Below, in pieces: positions 36,121 through 44,300 of a DNA stretch of 64,000 nucleotides. Source of the stretch: Synechococcus sp. RS9909. Lineage in GTDB: Bacteria > Cyanobacteriota > Cyanobacteriia > PCC-6307 > Cyanobiaceae. The notes below the pieces were generated by a model. That model did no database searches. It was not told the DNA's origin and worked only from the letters and a program-made list of their open reading frames with translations. The position numbers and the translations under genes are program-made. Location of the stretch: NCBI RefSeq assembly GCF_014279595.1, contig NZ_CP047943.1, forward strand, positions 1,612,001 through 1,676,000. Direction: 5' to 3'. How positions within the stretch are numbered: position 1 is the stretch's first letter; each line of letters begins with the position of its first letter.

Positions 36121-37272
36121 AACTCCGCGCGCCATGACGAGGCCTGCGCGGCAGCCATCCCCAGTGCCAGGCGCTTCAGGTGCCTCCGGGCAAATCAGAT
36201 CGGCAGCTTTGCGGGCATTACTGAGGACCTGCAGCAGCACTCGAGGCGACTCCTTGAGCAGCTCCACCCAGTGGCTCAGATAGGCGGCGTGATTTGCCAT
36301 GGCACTGCCGATCTCCAGACGATCCCCGAGGAGCACCGCCCCGAGCTCGGCCACCAGCTCCTCGCGGGCATAGGCCCTGCCGCCATCGCCGCCCTCACCC
36401 ATGCCGCCGGAGAGATCACGGGCCAGCCGGGAGCTGTGGCCCGTGGAATGAATCACCTCATGGGCCCAGGTGGCATAGAGGGCGCCAGCCGAGTGAAAGG
36501 CGCTGCGATCAGGGAGCTGGATGCGATCGGGAACCGGCAGGTAGCAGGCCCGATCCCCCGCGAAGCTCACGGGCACCGGCCAACTGCTGAGCACCGCATC
36601 GGCTCCAAGCAGCCGCTCCGGCTCGGGCCGCAGCACGGCCCCTTCTGCCTGGCGGCGCTTCTGAATCAGCCCCTCCAGGGCCTCGCCCTCCAGATCGGCA
36701 GCATTGAACAATGCCACCGGCCGGTAGCTGACCCAGCTGCGGCCAGGCTGAGCCGACGGCTGGCCATCGGCGTCAGGCGATCCGTGGCTACCTTCACCTG
36801 CTGAGACCGACGCCGCAAGCTGGCCTTCGCCCAGCTGATGCACCTGGGGCCGCAGCACATGCACCGCTTTGCTGCCCTTACGGGGAAAGATCCCCAGGGC
36901 CTTGGCCTCCGAGAAGCCACACCAGTAAGGCAGGGCTGATCCCCGCAGGTGCAGGCCCAGAGTGAGCAGTGCCGGATTGGCGCCGCGGTAGCGGCGGCCG
37001 GAGAGCAGATTCACATGGTGGCCCCCCGAGGCGGCATCCCACTCCCGCCGCCAGGGGGTGGTGCCGGCCTCCAGCAGGGCGACCAGGGAGGCCACCAGCT
37101 TCTCCTCAGGGGAGACCTTGGCAGCAGCAGCTCTCCTGGCTGACCGAGAGGAACGGGATGGTGAAGCAACAGCCACGGATGAACAAGCGCAGGACCGCAA
37201 GCGCCAGCGCGGCCAGCGGCAAGGGGCCGGCCACAGCGCTCCGTCAACCCAGTGCCACCGGCGTCTCATCAC
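36079..37272 (-). CDS. ArdC-like antirestriction / zincin metallopeptidase-like protein
   Basis: This protein of up to 397 residues has an N-terminal ssDNA-binding-like region (LEAGTTPWRREWD, NLLSGRRYRGANPALL, PYWCGFSEAKALG) and a C-terminal zincin domain with ATWAHEVIHSTGHSSRLAR (HExxH) and AREELVAELGAVLLGD. Relatives on conjugative plasmids protect entering DNA from restriction. The true start is probably about 40-50 residues in; the first residues are Arg/Trp-rich and unconserved. It lies beside a degraded type I restriction operon. Confidence 0.82.
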   Translation of the reverse strand: MMRRRWHWVDGALWPAPCRWPRWRLRSCACSSVAVASPSRSSRSARRAAAAKVSPEEKLVASLVALLEAGTTPWRREWDAASGGHHVNLLSGRRYRGANPALLTLGLHLRGSALPYWCGFSEAKALGIFPRKGSKAVHVLRPQVHQLGEGQLAASVSAGEGSHGSPDADGQPSAQPGRSWVSYRPVALFNAADLEGEALEGLIQKRRQAEGAVLRPEPERLLGADAVLSSWPVPVSFAGDRACYLPVPDRIQLPDRSAFHSAGALYATWAHEVIHSTGHSSRLARDLSGGMGEGGDGGRAYAREELVAELGAVLLGDRLEIGSAMANHAAYLSHWVELLKESPRVLLQVLSNARKAADLICPEAPEAPGTGDGCRAGLVMARGVQRASMKVSLSTPA

Positions 37273-37474
37273 CAGTGGTGGGCCGGCTTGCGCGGCCGCG
37301 CACGCTGAGGATTCCTGCGCGTTACCCCTCAGACCAGATCGAACTCAGGGGGATAGCTCAGCGACTGGCTCTGTTTTTCCGAAACGGACTTTCAGCTGAT
37401 CAGGGCCTGGACGTTGTCCTGGATGTGCTGCTCTGGGCGCGCTGGGTTCCAGCTTCCGATGGGGTTCTGATCGG

Positions 37475-37609
37475 TTACTTCGATGCCATGCGCAGCCTGG
37501 CCAGCTTGCGGTCGTAGTTGTCGGCCGTCTTGTCTTCGTAGAGCCAGCCGTGGCTTGCGAGGACCTCGCAGACCTCTGTTTCAAAGGCGGATTCGAGATG
37601 AACGCTCAT
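37475..37609 (-). pseudogene. hsdR: 5' remnant of type I restriction hsdR
   Basis: ATG at 37609 overlaps the vapC stop and encodes HLESAFETEVCEVLASHGWL and DNYDRKLA, the conserved opening of HsdR, but stops after 44 residues. A following frame reads IEVTDQNPIGSWNP and also stops, so over 900 residues of the endonuclease are missing. It is evidence of a lost restriction function. Confidence 0.7.
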
Positions 37610-37989
37610 GGGGTCAGCACCTCCACGGGGCAGCGCAGGCCGGGGGCCCGGGCTGCGCGGGCGTCAGCGGTGAGCAGGGTGGTGCCCAGCTGTTCGGCCA
37701 GGGCCACGTAGATCGCGTCGTAGGCGCTGAGGTTGGTGCGCAGTTCCCAGGCCCGCGGCCAGAGATGGCGACTGGTGTGGCGACGCAGACCCAACCGCTG
37801 GCTGGTGGCCAGGGCTTGAAGGGCGTGTTGCTCGCCCAGGCGCTCGGCAAGCACCAGGCGGCGCAACACCGAGAGGAGTTCGGCATCAATCAGTTCTGGT
37901 GCCTGGAGGTTGGCCTCCGCCAGCCGCGCGCGTGCGGCGCCATCGAGCAACAGCGCATCCACCAGCACCGAGGCATCCACCACCACCAT
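37606..37989 (-). CDS. PIN-domain toxin (VapC family)
   Basis: This is a 127-residue ribonuclease toxin. Acidic residues of the PIN active site appear in VVDASVLVDALL, LIDAELLSVLRR, LSAYDAIYVALAE and LLTADARAA. Its start shares a base with the antitoxin's stop (TGATG), a standard toxin-antitoxin coupling. It sits inside a former type I restriction operon between the GIY-YIG gene and the hsdR remnant. Confidence 0.9.
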   Translation of the reverse strand: MVVVDASVLVDALLLDGAARARLAEANLQAPELIDAELLSVLRRLVLAERLGEQHALQALATSQRLGLRRHTSRHLWPRAWELRTNLSAYDAIYVALAEQLGTTLLTADARAARAPGLRCPVEVLTP

Positions 37990-38213
37990 CAGTGTTCAGC
38001 TCGGCTCTGGCGCAGGGCCTCGAGGATCTCGCCGGACTCGAGCTGCGCTGAGGGCAGCGCCTGAAGCAGCTCGGCATTGTCGGCACGGCGGGCTGTTTCG
38101 CTGAGCTCCTGCAAGGCGAAAGTGCTCAATGGCAGCCCAGCGCGACTGGCCAAGCGTTCCAGCCGTTCGGCCACGTCATCGGGCACGTGGCGGATGTAAA
38201 GCGTGCGGGTCAT
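37989..38213 (-). CDS. FitA-like ribbon-helix-helix antitoxin
   Basis: From ATG at 38213 (MTRTLYIRHVPDDVAERLER) this 74-residue protein has an N-terminal RHH DNA-binding fold and a C-terminal toxin-binding tail. It is coupled to the PIN toxin. An upstream ATG at 38261 adds 16 residues and overlaps the neighbouring gene, so it is less likely. Confidence 0.88.
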   Translation of the reverse strand: MTRTLYIRHVPDDVAERLERLASRAGLPLSTFALQELSETARRADNAELLQALPSAQLESGEILEALRQSRAEH

Positions 38214-38244
38214 CGCTGTCTTCTGCTTGCTCGTTGCTAGCAGC

Positions 38245-39129
38245 TTAGGGGTGTTGGTCATCGGTGCAGCCCTCCCGGATCAGTTGATGCAGGGTTGGCC
38301 CTTGGGGGCTCTTCCATTCCCTCCAGCCGTTGGCGGTGCGACCAAGCAAGGCAATGGCAGCTCCGCTTGGGGACTTAAACAAGTGGTCTTTCGGGAACAC
38401 AAGACGGCCACGGTCATCAGGTTGCATGACTCCGCCGTCTAGCAATCGTTGTCTCCATCGTTCATTCGTCTCCCCGAGGGACGGGGCTGTGTCACCACGG
38501 CCGACGGAACCGGCCAATACGACGAAGCCTTCGGCTGTGTAGAGCCCCTTAGCCTCAACTCCGTTGGACGGGCTTCTCAAGCTGAGGACCTCCGCTGGCT
38601 CTTCGCTCTGCTTCGGCTTGGCGACAGGGTCAAACAGGGGGAATCCAAGGCTTGAGACAAGGACGCTGCCCGTCTCAAACACTTCAAAGCACTCCGCTTC
38701 CAGCGGAGCTGGGGTGTGCGGCCTTGAGCCGCTGTTGCCGTTTTCATCGGCAAAACGACCGGCACCCCGAATCTGCTGGAGGGCATGCCACTCCAGGAAC
38801 AGCGCGTGGGTCTGCGTGAGGCTGTTGGTCTTGGAGATGAGGACTAAAGCCCGCTCCCAGCAGTCCTTCTTCTGGTTGTGGGCTGTCAGTCGAGAACGAA
38901 GGTCGCCGGTTTGTCCGACGTACACCAAGCGGTCTCCGTCCTCTGTGTCTTCCCCAATCAGAAAGTAGACGCCCACCTGGGAGCTCTGTTCCATGGATAA
39001 GAAGCTGCCAAGAAGGCTCCGGGGGACTTCGATGACCTGAACAATCCGGGTGGTTATCTCCGCGATGCGAATGCCGTGAGGCTCGCCGCTGGGGAGAAAG
39101 ATTTGGATTGTCTTGGGGGTTGCAGTCAC
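38245..39129 (-). CDS. GIY-YIG nuclease-like protein with C-terminal DUF4357
   Basis: This 294-residue protein has a GIY-YIG-type fold around VGVYFLIGEDTEDGDRLVYV and VGQTGDLRSRLTAHN near residues 52-85, and ends with the DUF4357 pattern KSPSGAAIALLGRTANGWREW. Such proteins commonly accompany type I restriction loci and may be accessory nucleases. Its start overlaps the hsdS pseudogene stop by 4 bp, placing it in the same operon. It appears intact. Confidence 0.85.
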   Translation of the reverse strand: MTATPKTIQIFLPSGEPHGIRIAEITTRIVQVIEVPRSLLGSFLSMEQSSQVGVYFLIGEDTEDGDRLVYVGQTGDLRSRLTAHNQKKDCWERALVLISKTNSLTQTHALFLEWHALQQIRGAGRFADENGNSGSRPHTPAPLEAECFEVFETGSVLVSSLGFPLFDPVAKPKQSEEPAEVLSLRSPSNGVEAKGLYTAEGFVVLAGSVGRGDTAPSLGETNERWRQRLLDGGVMQPDDRGRLVFPKDHLFKSPSGAAIALLGRTANGWREWKSPQGPTLHQLIREGCTDDQHP

Positions 39130-39833
39130 TGCTCAACTGCCTCGGCTTCTGCCAGCCCTCGGACGTCTATCTGGCCGGTTACTACGGCGGAGATGAGGGC
39201 TGAGCGGCGTTCCTGAAGTAGCTCTATCAGGCGTTGCTGCTCGGCGATCAGGGCGTCAATCTTGCCGGTTTCGCGGTCGAGGAATCTGGTTACCTGGCTT
39301 TGTTCCTCAATTGAAGGAAGTGCGGAGGTGAAGTCTCTAACGAAAGAATCAGGGACACGCTTTTGCCCACCTGCACCATACATCTCTGACTCGCCAAGTC
39401 GGCGAAAAGTCTGTGATCTAAAAAGGTAGTCAAGGAACTCACTCGTGATTTTCTCCTTGACAGGCCTGGTGACAATCAGCTCCGTCGTACCGAAGCCAAT
39501 GCCACCTTTCAAATCGCGAAGAATTGCACCTTTCACGTTTTCAAATCAAGGAGTGATCTTTGCGACGCAAACGTCCCCGTCTCGAAAATATGTATATCCA
39601 GAAAGGCATTCCCCGACTTCCTTCTCCTGCTCCAGCCTTATGCTCCCATGTTCGCCAATCGCTTCCATCGGCAGGAAGCTCACCATTTTCTGATCGCCCA
39701 GTTCTTTGGCTTCTTGCTTGGAAGGGTTGAGTTGGGTTGCAAATCTGAGGCGTAACGCCTCCCAATGCTCCGGCACCTCCCCCAGCCACTCCACACCGCT
39801 GGGCTAGTAGGCCGGGTAACGGGGAAAGCTCAT
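39126..39833 (-). pseudogene. hsdS: Type I restriction specificity subunit hsdS with two nonsense codons
   Basis: One frame from ATG 39833 reads SFPRYPAY, TAG, SGVEWLGEVPEHWEALRL, then VAKITP, TGA (39546-39548), VKGAILRDLKGGIGFGTTEL and the HsdS repeat region IDALIAEQQRLIELLQERRS. A second target-recognition half is missing, so it is a single-TRD or shortened form. The stops at about 39807 and 39546 in an otherwise intact frame mark recent decay, unless they are sequencing errors. Confidence 0.8.
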
Positions 39834-40126
39834 GCTCGTTCACTCCAATAGCCTGGCTGCCGATGCAGGTGCATGACGGCCAAAATCAGAATCGTTGATT
39901 GGGTATCGTCAAATGAGTAGATCACCCCATAGGGGAACCTGTGAATCAAGCAGCGGCGCACCCCCTGATTCAGCAGGGGCCATAGGAGCGGATTTGCTTT
40001 AATCCGTTCAACTGCGTAGAAAACCTCAATCGCAAATTGATGGCCAAGGCTTGACTCGTTATCTTCATAGTAGTTGATAGAAAAATTCAGCTCTTCCTGA
40101 GCATCAGGGTGGAAGACAATCTGCAT
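39830..40126 (-). CDS. RelE/ParE-type toxin
   Basis: This 98-residue toxin follows the family pattern FHPDAQEELNFSINYYEDNE, GHQFAIEVFYAVERIKANPL and RRCLIHRFPYGVIYSFDD, with a terminal HRQPGYW. It starts at 40126, sharing a base with the antitoxin's stop, and ends 4 bp into the hsdS pseudogene's start. It probably inhibits translation or gyrase. It is complete. Confidence 0.92.
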   Translation of the reverse strand: MQIVFHPDAQEELNFSINYYEDNESSLGHQFAIEVFYAVERIKANPLLWPLLNQGVRRCLIHRFPYGVIYSFDDTQSTILILAVMHLHRQPGYWSERA

Positions 40127-40347
40127 CAGCTCAATCGTCGCCAGATCCCATCAAAAACATCATCGCTTGTCACGGGCTTGACACGGCCTGCCTCAATGTC
40201 ATCCAGTCTTTTGGTGGCCAGATCTGCCCACTTCAGATCAATTTCAGACACAGTTGAATTGAGGGAGCGCAGGATGCAATCGGCAACACGCGCACGCTCC
40301 TCTACGGGTAACGATTGAATCTCAAGGATCAGGTCGTCAGTCTTCAT
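40126..40347 (-). CDS. Addiction-module antitoxin component
   Basis: This 73-residue acidic protein of the short antitoxin family carries LILEIQSLPVEERARVADCI and the C-terminal toxin-binding stretch RVKPVTSDDVFDGIWRRL. It is coupled to the RelE/ParE toxin. Confidence 0.9.
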   Translation of the reverse strand: MKTDDLILEIQSLPVEERARVADCILRSLNSTVSEIDLKWADLATKRLDDIEAGRVKPVTSDDVFDGIWRRLS

Positions 40348-40466
40348 AATGGTTGGCTAGCCCAGAAACCACCTTAGCTCGTGTTCCCGTGGATACTTGG
40401 ATGCATTGTTGACTAAACTGTCCGATTCCAACAGCGGGAAAAGCGAGTACCTCGCTGGCTGCGCAC

Positions 40467-40772
40467 TCAAAACCCGACGGACAGGATCGAAGGCGAGCTG
40501 GAGTGAGGGTGTTGGCGCCTGACCTGCCGTTCATCTTCGGATCGAACTTGTAAGAACTGCTTACAAGTTCGATCTTCCGCCAGCTCCCCTTCCTTGTAGA
40601 GCGCCTTGATGTGCTGGGTCATATTCTGCGGCGTAGCCTGGAACAGCTCCGCCGTCTGTGCCTGCGTGAGCCAAAGGCTCTCATCCTCAAAACGGAACTG
40701 AATGCGTGTTTTGCCGTCCTCCGTCTGATCAAGGATCCGCTCAGAAGGTGTGGCATCGACGGGACTGCTCAA
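40467..40772 (-). pseudogene. RhuM-family fragment
   Basis: The N-terminal region of a RhuM virulence-family protein is clear (GKTRIQFRFEDESLWLTQAQ, TAELFQATPQNMTQHIKALY), but after EDERQVRR the sequence turns to unrelated residues and stops at 101 of the usual 300 or more. Full-length relatives often sit inside type I restriction operons. It is truncated by a rearrangement near 40540. Confidence 0.75.
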
Positions 40773-40793
40773 GGTTGTTTCAGCACGTCTGGA

Positions 40794-40886
40794 TCAGCGA
40801 GGGCAGCATCCAATGAAAGCCCAGATCTCCGCCAGATCACCGTTGGCATAGGGCGTGAGAACGATTGCCCGTGCCGCAGTTGGCAT
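40794..40886 (-). pseudogene. 5' fragment of a RelE-type toxin gene
   Basis: ATG at 40886 gives MPTAARAIVLTPYANGDLAE followed by IWAF and a stop at 30 residues. This is the typical RelE/ParE opening, cut short. It lies just after the small gene at 40907, which may be its antitoxin. Confidence 0.5.
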
Positions 40887-40906
40887 CGGCGTCGATGGCC
40901 ACCCTT

Positions 40907-41104
40907 TCAGCCCTCATCCTTTGTCTCCATAGCACTCTCGAGCTCTGCACCCTGAAGGATTCTCAGCTCGCCGTCGATGCGCACGGCAATACCTGTATCG
41001 GTCTGCCGCGCCAGCTGACGGGCCCGCTGGCCGGCACGAAGCAGCGCAGCGGAGACGCGATCAAGATCTGGATCGTTGAGGTGGCTGGTAAAACCCGGGC
41101 TCAT
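40907..41104 (-). CDS. Small antitoxin-like protein
   Basis: This is a 65-residue protein with RVSAALLRAGQRARQLARQT followed by GIAVRIDGELRILQG. Similar small proteins occur upstream of RelE-type toxins. Here the candidate toxin downstream is truncated, so it may be an orphan. The family is tentatively assigned. Confidence 0.6.
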   Translation of the reverse strand: MSPGFTSHLNDPDLDRVSAALLRAGQRARQLARQTDTGIAVRIDGELRILQGAELESAMETKDEG

Positions 41105-41199
41105 TGGTTTCTGCCTTCTGCCAGCAGGACAGGCATGTCACCTCCATTATTGATCAACTGCCAGCTATCGACGGCGGTATCGGCTGGAACCAGTCGCCC

Positions 41200-41826
41200 T
41201 CAGTGCCTGATGTCGGTGGCCTCGAGCCGCTCCAGCAGCACCTCGAGTGTGCGGGTCTGACGCTCCAGCTGCAGCAGGAAGCCCCCACTGATCAGCGCCA
41301 GGATCACCAGCCAGACCGCTGAGGTGAGCGCCACCCACTGCAAGATCGGTTGCTGGGGCAGGCCAGCCGGAAGCGGACTGCGGGAGGAGGATGAATGGTC
41401 GTTGCTGAGCACCAGCTCCAGCACCCGCTCTGCGCTCACTGGCACCAGGGCCGAGCAGGCCTCGGCGTCATTGATCTGCTCCGCCAATAACTCCCGGCAA
41501 CGCTGCAGGCCGCCACCAGCCCAGAACAGACCCCAGGCGCGCTTGTCTTGCTGCAACGCCACCCAGCGGTGCGGCCGGGCGTCGTTGCGGATCAGCTGGG
41601 CTGCTTTGGCCAGGCTCCAGCTCCTGCCTTCTGCGACGGAGGGTGCGGAATGGAGCAGCAGGCGCCCATGGGGATCACGGCTGTAGCCGGTGGCGACTTC
41701 CAGGGAGAACACATCGACAATCTGCACCCGGCCATGCAGACGTGGGTGGGCTGGCTGCGGTGACCAGAACACCAGGGCATCCCGGATCCGGTGGATGCAG
41801 TCCTCGGTCTGGTGGTTGGTGGGCAT
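41200..41826 (-). CDS. Hypothetical protein with C-terminal membrane anchor
   Basis: From ATG at 41826 (MPTNHQTEDCIHRIRDALVF) this 208-residue protein has a soluble domain, a Ser-rich linker (SNDHSSSSRSP), a single transmembrane helix (WVALTSAVWLVILALISGGF) and a short coiled-coil tail. The frame is open to 41949 but the extra residues look unconserved. No family is recognised. It is divergent from the Cys-repeat secreted protein. Confidence 0.6.
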   Translation of the reverse strand: MPTNHQTEDCIHRIRDALVFWSPQPAHPRLHGRVQIVDVFSLEVATGYSRDPHGRLLLHSAPSVAEGRSWSLAKAAQLIRNDARPHRWVALQQDKRAWGLFWAGGGLQRCRELLAEQINDAEACSALVPVSAERVLELVLSNDHSSSSRSPLPAGLPQQPILQWVALTSAVWLVILALISGGFLLQLERQTRTLEVLLERLEATDIRH

Positions 41827-42005
41827 AACCAGAAGGAAAGCAGCACTGTTCGCTGCTGCTGGAGATGACCACAAGTCTCGCTGCGACCTGGGCAGGTCTT
41901 TCCCGTTATCAGCAATCGATGCAGCTTTTGCATGAATCCCCGCTGTCATGCCGATCTCAACCCAAGTGCCTCAGGGTGGGGTGGGATTGATGTGGTGCGC
42001 CTCCT

Positions 42006-42344
42006 ATGGCCATGCAGCTGGTTCTCGTCCTCGGTGCGCTTGCAGTGCTGCCTGTTGTCAGTGCCTCCAACGCCCTGGCCCAGCAACCGGTGCGCCCCCT
42101 CCCCAGGGTGGGTGGCTGTCCGATGGGGTACTACGCCTCCGGCAGTTACTGCGTGCCAAGCAAGAGCGGCAACACGCGCGGTGCGATTGAGAAGGTGGGC
42201 AACGGCTGTCCAATCGGCTTCTATGCCTCTGGGAACTACTGCCTGAGCAGCCCGAGCAACACACGCCAGGCGATCGAGAAGACCGGCAATTCTTGCCCAA
42301 TGGGCTGGTTCAGCTCCGGGCGCTATTGCGTCAAGAACCGCTGA
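42006..42344 (+). CDS. Secreted protein with three Cys-Gly-Tyr repeats
   Basis: This is a 112-residue protein with a signal peptide (LVLVLGALAVLPVVSASNALA). The mature part has three repeats of C-P-x-G-[YFW]-[YF]-x-S-G-x-Y-C, each followed by a linker of SGNTRGAIEKVGNG type. Each repeat's two Cys could form a disulfide. The repeats resemble a short motif family seen in exported cyanobacterial proteins; no function is known. It probably forms a unit with the next gene. Confidence 0.75.
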   Translation: MAMQLVLVLGALAVLPVVSASNALAQQPVRPLPRVGGCPMGYYASGSYCVPSKSGNTRGAIEKVGNGCPIGFYASGNYCLSSPSNTRQAIEKTGNSCPMGWFSSGRYCVKNR

Positions 42345-42359
42345 ACCGTTGCTGACGCC

Positions 42360-42911
42360 ATGGCCTTTCGCTTCCGCCGCTCCGCCCGCTTGGGTCCCCT
42401 GCGCTTTCACTTCTCGAAGAACGGACTGAGCTCGATCTCCGTGGGCAGTCGGGGTGCCTCGTTCAACATCCCGGTGAATCGCCGGGGCGGCAACCGCAGC
42501 ACGGTGGGGCTGCCGGGCACGGGCCTGAGCTGGAGCGTCGAGCATGAGGCCGATGCTGCTCGGGGCCTGCCCAACAGCCGCCGGCTCAAGCCAGGCCAGT
42601 TGCAACTGCTCAAACAGGAGTGCCTGCAGATCCTGCACCAGGAGTTGTTTGCGCCAGACAACGACGCCCACCGGCTCTGGAGCGAGGGCATGGTGAGCAG
42701 GCTGCTGCTGGATCCACGCGTCAAGGGAAGCCAGGCAGGACTCTTGGCGCTGATCGAAACCCCAGAAGCGATGCAGGCCTACATCGAGCGTGGGAGGAGC
42801 CAGGACGACGTCAAACGGCGGGCACAGCGCTGCCTCCAGGCGGCGGAGCTGGCCGGTCGGTTGCTCAATCCCGGTGGCACTCGCCACCTGAATGAGACAA
42901 CCGAGAAATGA
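42360..42911 (+). CDS. DUF4236 domain protein
   Basis: This 183-residue protein starts with the DUF4236 pattern (GPLRFHFSKNGLSSISVGSR followed by GTGLSWSV), a small beta domain of unknown function common in phage and accessory regions. A helical C-terminal half follows. The gene is 15 bp after the Cys-repeat gene and precedes a good terminator. Confidence 0.85.
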   Translation: MAFRFRRSARLGPLRFHFSKNGLSSISVGSRGASFNIPVNRRGGNRSTVGLPGTGLSWSVEHEADAARGLPNSRRLKPGQLQLLKQECLQILHQELFAPDNDAHRLWSEGMVSRLLLDPRVKGSQAGLLALIETPEAMQAYIERGRSQDDVKRRAQRCLQAAELAGRLLNPGGTRHLNETTEK

Positions 42912-42997
42912 GTGGTTGTACGGATCGCAGCACCCCGACAGCTGCGGGACGCTCGGGACAGCGGGCTGGGAAGCCTGCATCGGCCGTTGTCATGCCA

Positions 42998-43024
42998 GGC
43001 GGGATTGAGACCCCCGCCTTTTTT
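42998..43024 (+). terminator. Rho-independent terminator after DUF4236 gene
   Basis: GGCGGG pairs with CCCGCC across a 9-nt loop and is followed by six Ts. It ends the 42006-42911 transcript. The 188-bp gap 42912-43098 otherwise shows no gene. Confidence 0.85.
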
Positions 43025-43098
43025 GTTGGTCAAAGCGTTCTCAGCACACAGCAGGACACCGTTACTGGCTCTAGAACCATTTGAGATGCCTGAGAATC

Positions 43099-43299
43099 AT
43101 GTCTGCCTTTGCTGTTGCCTCCACGCCCCGCGGTTCTTCGATCGAAAGGCTCGACTCCGGTCGCTACCGGGTGTGTGACGTCGATCATCACTGCCGTGAG
43201 GTTGAGGACGTCTGGACCGCCTTTGAGCTGGTGCATGGTCAGGAGCTGGAACTGGAAGGCGCACCGCTCTCTGACACCAATCTCGCCCAGTGCAGCTGA
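43099..43299 (+). CDS. Small hypothetical protein
   Basis: This 66-residue protein has a beta-rich look (IERLDSGRYRVCDVDHHCRE) and begins at ATG 43099. No family is recognised. It is followed 30 bp later by another small gene on the same strand. Confidence 0.5.
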   Translation: MSAFAVASTPRGSSIERLDSGRYRVCDVDHHCREVEDVWTAFELVHGQELELEGAPLSDTNLAQCS

Positions 43300-43329
43300 T
43301 CAGCTCTGCCCTTACCTCTGCCAACGCTC

Positions 43330-43569
43330 ATGTCAGCTGCGCGCCGTTACCGCCTCACCGATGCTGCGATGCAGCCCCATCCGTATCTGGACGTTGATTA
43401 CCCGTCTTTGCAGGAGGCCCTGGATGCAGCACGCCACTGGAGCCGCAACCGGGCCCTGGATTCCTATCAGGCCTGTATCGGCGTGGAGGTGAGCACCGAA
43501 CGGGGCGACTGGCGCACCCTGACGCTGCCGACCGAGATCCAGCAACTGGAGCTGATCAGCAAGGGGTGA
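43330..43569 (+). CDS. Small hypothetical protein, source of a duplicated 3' end
   Basis: This is a 79-residue protein with HPYLDVDYPSLQEALDAARH and a C-terminal block IGVEVSTERGDWRTLTLPTE. Its last 105 bp recur at 49083-49187 with 97 of 105 bases identical, beyond the surface-protein gene. Function unknown; the conserved block suggests it is a genuine gene. Confidence 0.65.
   Translation: MSAARRYRLTDAAMQPHPYLDVDYPSLQEALDAARHWSRNRALDSYQACIGVEVSTERGDWRTLTLPTEIQQLELISKG
43465..43569 (+). repeat. 105-bp direct repeat, left copy
   Basis: It matches 49083-49187 at 97 of 105 positions in the same orientation. The two copies bracket the LytTR/histidine kinase/surface-protein block. Confidence 0.9.
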
Positions 43570-43577
43570 GCGGATGA

Positions 43578-44300
43578 TCACTCCTTCGCCAGCAGCTCCT
43601 TGAGGCGCCGGGCTGCAGTGGGCCCGATCGCCAGTGGCTGCTCAAAGCCATGAAACAAGAGCAGCGTGAGCGAACGGGACACGCGCTTCACGGTGCGCAG
43701 CGCCGCCAGGCTGATGATCGTGGAACGATCGAGACGGGGAAACTGGTCCTCCGGCAACACGCCATCCCACTCGCCAAGCAGGCGGTTCAACACCAACGGA
43801 TCACGATCCACCAGCTGGAGATGTGAGCTTTTGCCCATGGCTACCACCCACAGCACCGCATCCAAGCGGATCTGATCGCGCCAGCCTGAGCGATCAAGCC
43901 AGAAGCCTTCGGTGTCACTGAAGCCGGGATCGTTAGCATCGGCGTCTGGTCTCGCTGTAAGCAATCGCTCCAAGCAGAGGGCCAGCCGCTCTGGACGAAT
44001 CGGCTTGAGCAGGTAATCGCGCACACCGGCATCAAAGGCCTGGATGGCGAAATCGCGGTAGGCCGTGGTGATCACCACCTGGCAGGTTTCGGGAAGCATG
44101 GATAGAAGCGCTGATCCGTGGAGCCTTCCGAGGCGAAGATCCAGAAACACAAGATCTGGTGGCGCCGCCTGCACCGCAGCAATAGCCTGCTCCAGGCAAT
44201 GTGCCTGGGCCTGCACTCTCACCTGGGGATGCTGCTGCAATAAGGCCATGAGATGCCTCATGGCAGCGGGCTCATCCTCCACCAACAAGGCCTCAAGCAT
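43578..44300 (-). CDS. LytTR-family response regulator
   Basis: This 240-residue regulator has a receiver domain (ALLVEDEPAAMRHL; phospho-Asp in DLVFLDLRLG; Lys in DYLLKPIRPER) and a C-terminal LytTR DNA-binding domain from about residue 135 (HLQLVDRDPLVLNRLLGEWD, FPRLDRSTIISLAAL). It overlaps its kinase gene by 8 bp. It may control the adjacent surface protein, an inference from position. Confidence 0.92.
   Translation of the reverse strand: MLEALLVEDEPAAMRHLMALLQQHPQVRVQAQAHCLEQAIAAVQAAPPDLVFLDLRLGRLHGSALLSMLPETCQVVITTAYRDFAIQAFDAGVRDYLLKPIRPERLALCLERLLTARPDADANDPGFSDTEGFWLDRSGWRDQIRLDAVLWVVAMGKSSHLQLVDRDPLVLNRLLGEWDGVLPEDQFPRLDRSTIISLAALRTVKRVSRSLTLLLFHGFEQPLAIGPTAARRLKELLAKE

Noticed and set aside
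41946-42980. 344-codon minus-strand frame opposite the Cys-repeat and DUF4236 genes
   Set aside because: The plus-strand genes have a signal peptide, repeats and a known domain; the antisense frame has none.
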